DNA of 7,213 nt from Kiloniellales bacterium (GTDB taxonomy: Bacteria > Pseudomonadota > Alphaproteobacteria > Kiloniellales > JAKSBE01), in the NCBI GenBank assembly GCA_030067055.1, contig JASJAL010000414.1:1-7213 (forward strand), read 5' to 3'. Numbering within the stretch: position 1 is the first letter of the stretch; the number at the start of each line of letters is the position of its first letter. The notes under the pieces are model-generated. The model worked only from the letters and a program-made list of their open reading frames with translations, had not been told where the DNA came from and did not search any database. Below are positions 5,576 to 7,213 of this stretch, piece after piece. A program made the translations under genes and the position numbers.

Positions 5576-7213
5576 ATGAACGTTAGGCCTTCAGGGCTTT
5601 CCGACTCCGAGGCTGCGCCCGGAGCGACTCACAAGGATATGGCGAATGCCATTCGCGCGCTGGCCATGGACGCCGTGCAGAAGGCGAACAGCGGCCACCC
5701 CGGCATGCCCATGGGCATGGCCGATGTTGCGACCGTGCTGTTCTCGCGCTTCCTGAAGTTCCAGGCCGAGCGGCCGGACTGGCCGGACCGGGACCGCTTC
5801 GTGCTCTCCGCCGGGCACGGCTCGATGCTGCTCTATGCCCTGCTCTACCTGACCGGCTATCCCGGGATGACCCTGGAGGAAGTCAAGAACTTCCGACAGG
5901 TCGGCGCCCGCACCGCCGGACATCCCGAATTCGGCCTGGCGCCGGGCATCGAGACGACCACCGGACCGCTGGGCCAGGGCCTGGCCAACGCGGTCGGGAT
6001 GGCGCTGGCCGAGCGCCTGCTGAACGCTCGCTTCGGTGACGAGGTCGTCGACCACCGGACGTTCGTGATCGCCAGCGACGGCGATTTGATGGAGGGCATC
6101 AGCCACGAGGCCGCCGCCCTCGCCGGGCACCTGCGCCTGGGGCGCCTGGTCGTGTTCTTCGACGACAACGGCATCTCGATCGACGGTGCAATCTCGCTGT
6201 CCGATTCGGTCGACCAGGGGCAGCGCTTCGAATCCTACGGCTGGCACGTTCAGAGGATCGATGGCCACGATCCGGAGGCCATCGCCCGCGCCACCGAAGA
6301 GGCGTTGGTCGAGGATCGGCCGTCCCTGATCGCCTGCCGCACGACCATCGGCTTCGGCGCGCCCAGCAAGGCCGGCAAGGCCTCTTCTCACGGCGCACCG
6401 CTGGGCGAGGACGAGATCGCCGGCGCCCGCGAGGCGCTCGGCTGGAGCCATCCGCCCTTCGAGATCCCCGACCCTGTCCTCGCCGCCTGGCGCAACGCCG
6501 GCGAAGCCGGTGCGACGGAGGCCACGGCCTGGGACCAGCGTCTAGCGGCGCTCGACCCGGCCCTGGCGCAGGCCTTCGAGGCCGCCGTGAAGGGCGAGCT
6601 CGCCGAGGGCTGGCAGGCCGCCCTGGCCGATCTGAAGAAGTCGCTGGCCGCCGAGGCCCCCAAGGTCGCGACCCGCGTTTCCTCCCAGAAGGTCCTGGAA
6701 GTCCTGACCGAGACGCTGCCCCAGCTGATCGGTGGCTCGGCCGACCTGACCGGCTCGAACGGCACCCGGACCGGGGCGCACAAGGTGGTCAGCGCCGAGG
6801 ACTTCAGCGGCAACTACCTGCACTACGGCATCCGCGAGCACGGCATGGCCGGGGTCATGAACGGCATGGCGCTGCACGGCGGGTTGGTTCCCTACGGCGG
6901 CTCCTTCCTGGTCTTCACCGACTATTGCCGGCCGTCGATCCGGCTCTCGGCGCTGATGGAGCAGCGGGTGGTCTACGTCATGACCCACGACTCCATCGGC
7001 CTCGGCGAGGACGGTCCGACCCATCAGCCGGTCGAGCACCTGGCCGCCCTGCGGGCGATCCCGAACCTTAGGGTGTTCCGGCCTTGCGACAGCATCGAGA
7101 CCGCCGAGGCCTGGGAGCTGGCCTTGAGCGCGCCGAACACACCTTCGGTGCTGGCGCTATCGCGTCAGGGCCTGCCGACCTTGCGCACCGAGACCTTCGC
7201 CGAGAACCATAGC
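5576..7213 (+). CDS. tkt: Transketolase (3' end cut off)
   Basis: Transketolase moves two-carbon ketol units between sugar phosphates in the pentose phosphate (and Calvin) pathway, using thiamine diphosphate and a divalent metal. The 546 codons present of roughly 660-670 hold the complete N-terminal domain and most of the pyrimidine-binding domain; the C-terminal domain is lost at the edge. Visible motifs are SGHPGMPMG (39-47, H41), [10 protein letters not shown] (78-87, H81), the cofactor motif SDGDLMEG (167-174) ending in DDN (196-198), SSHGAPLG (H272), IREHGM with the catalytic Glu (E421), and [19 protein letters not shown] (470-488). The start is uncertain. ATG 5576 has AGG seven bases before it. 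ATG 5561, in frame, would add MAGHS but has only GAG upstream. It is divergent from the zapA cluster. Nothing shows whether it serves a Calvin cycle here. Confidence 0.97.
   Translation, partial: MNVRPSGLSDSEAAPGATHKDMANAIRALAMDAVQKANSGHPGMPMGMADVATVLFSRFLKFQAERPDWPDRDRFVLSAGHGSMLLYALLYLTGYPGMTLEEVKNFRQVGARTAGHPEFGLAPGIETTTGPLGQGLANAVGMALAERLLNARFGDEVVDHRTFVIASDGDLMEGISHEAAALAGHLRLGRLVVFFDDNGISIDGAISLSDSVDQGQRFESYGWHVQRIDGHDPEAIARATEEALVEDRPSLIACRTTIGFGAPSKAGKASSHGAPLGEDEIAGAREALGWSHPPFEIPDPVLAAWRNAGEAGATEATAWDQRLAALDPALAQAFEAAVKGELAEGWQAALADLKKSLAAEAPKVATRVSSQKVLEVLTETLPQLIGGSADLTGSNGTRTGAHKVVSAEDFSGNYLHYGIREHGMAGVMNGMALHGGLVPYGGSFLVFTDYCRPSIRLSALMEQRVVYVMTHDSIGLGEDGPTHQPVEHLAALRAIPNLRVFRPCDSIETAEAWELALSAPNTPSVLALSRQGLPTLRTETFAENHS

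Noticed and set aside
5404..5586. 60-codon open frame in the tkt leader as a leader peptide or small gene
   Set aside because: There is no Shine-Dalgarno, it starts within the proposed -35 box, and its composition is Arg/Gly-rich noise. Another 60-codon frame overlaps it.
5591..6451. 286-codon open frame on the minus strand
   Set aside because: It is antisense to the transketolase coding sequence, whose catalytic motifs are continuous. The Gly/Gln/Ala/His-rich composition is a strand shadow.
6542..7039. 165-codon open frame on the minus strand
   Set aside because: It is also a shadow of transketolase, with no family resemblance.
1..7213. Mobile elements, phage genes, tRNAs, CRISPR arrays or a defence system
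   Set aside because: I found no transposase, integrase, tRNA-like cloverleaf or spaced-repeat array. All the well-supported genes are core housekeeping families.

Overview
The window is a GC-rich chromosomal segment with dense, mostly minus-strand gene packing. Gene content and order (yebC-ruvC-ruvA-ruvB; zapA, 6S RNA and the 5-formyltetrahydrofolate cyclo-ligase gene next to a transketolase gene) point to an alphaproteobacterium, probably a Rhodospirillales-like lineage. The class-level assignment is fairly firm; the order-level one is inference from general resemblance. There are no insertion sequences, phage genes, tRNAs or CRISPR arrays: this is core housekeeping DNA.

Region 1 (1-2707, all minus strand) is a recombination-repair operon read yebC, ruvC, ruvA, ruvB, with ruvB running off the left edge. 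ruvC/ruvA and ruvA/ruvB are joined by ATGA stop/start overlaps, so the Holliday-junction resolvase and the two branch-migration subunits are probably translationally coupled. yebC sits 28 bases upstream of ruvC and starts after a relatively AT-rich leader with nested inverted repeats.

Region 2 (2708-3242) separates the ruv operon from the next one. It has a leader/promoter-like stretch and one plus-strand small ORF (2940-3242). Its first half looks protein-like and its second half runs antisense into the end of the phosphoesterase gene. It matches nothing I recognise.

Region 3 (3088-5281, minus strand) reads: a 74-aa coiled-coil protein (DUF4164-like), zapA, 6S RNA, 5-formyltetrahydrofolate cyclo-ligase, and a YmdB/TIGR00282 metallophosphoesterase. 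It combines cell division (ZapA stabilises the FtsZ ring), growth-phase control of RNA polymerase (6S RNA), folate salvage and a phosphodiesterase. The last two genes again overlap by ATGA.

Region 4 (5282-7213) is a divergent control region followed by a plus-strand transketolase gene cut by the right edge. The control region has two facing promoter candidates whose -35 boxes form an exact 8-bp inverted repeat. It also has a perfect 9-bp inverted repeat over the predicted tkt -10/start region and a hairpin just before the tkt start codon. These regulatory structures and the small ORF are the least explained parts of the window. I see no clear new multi-gene system.
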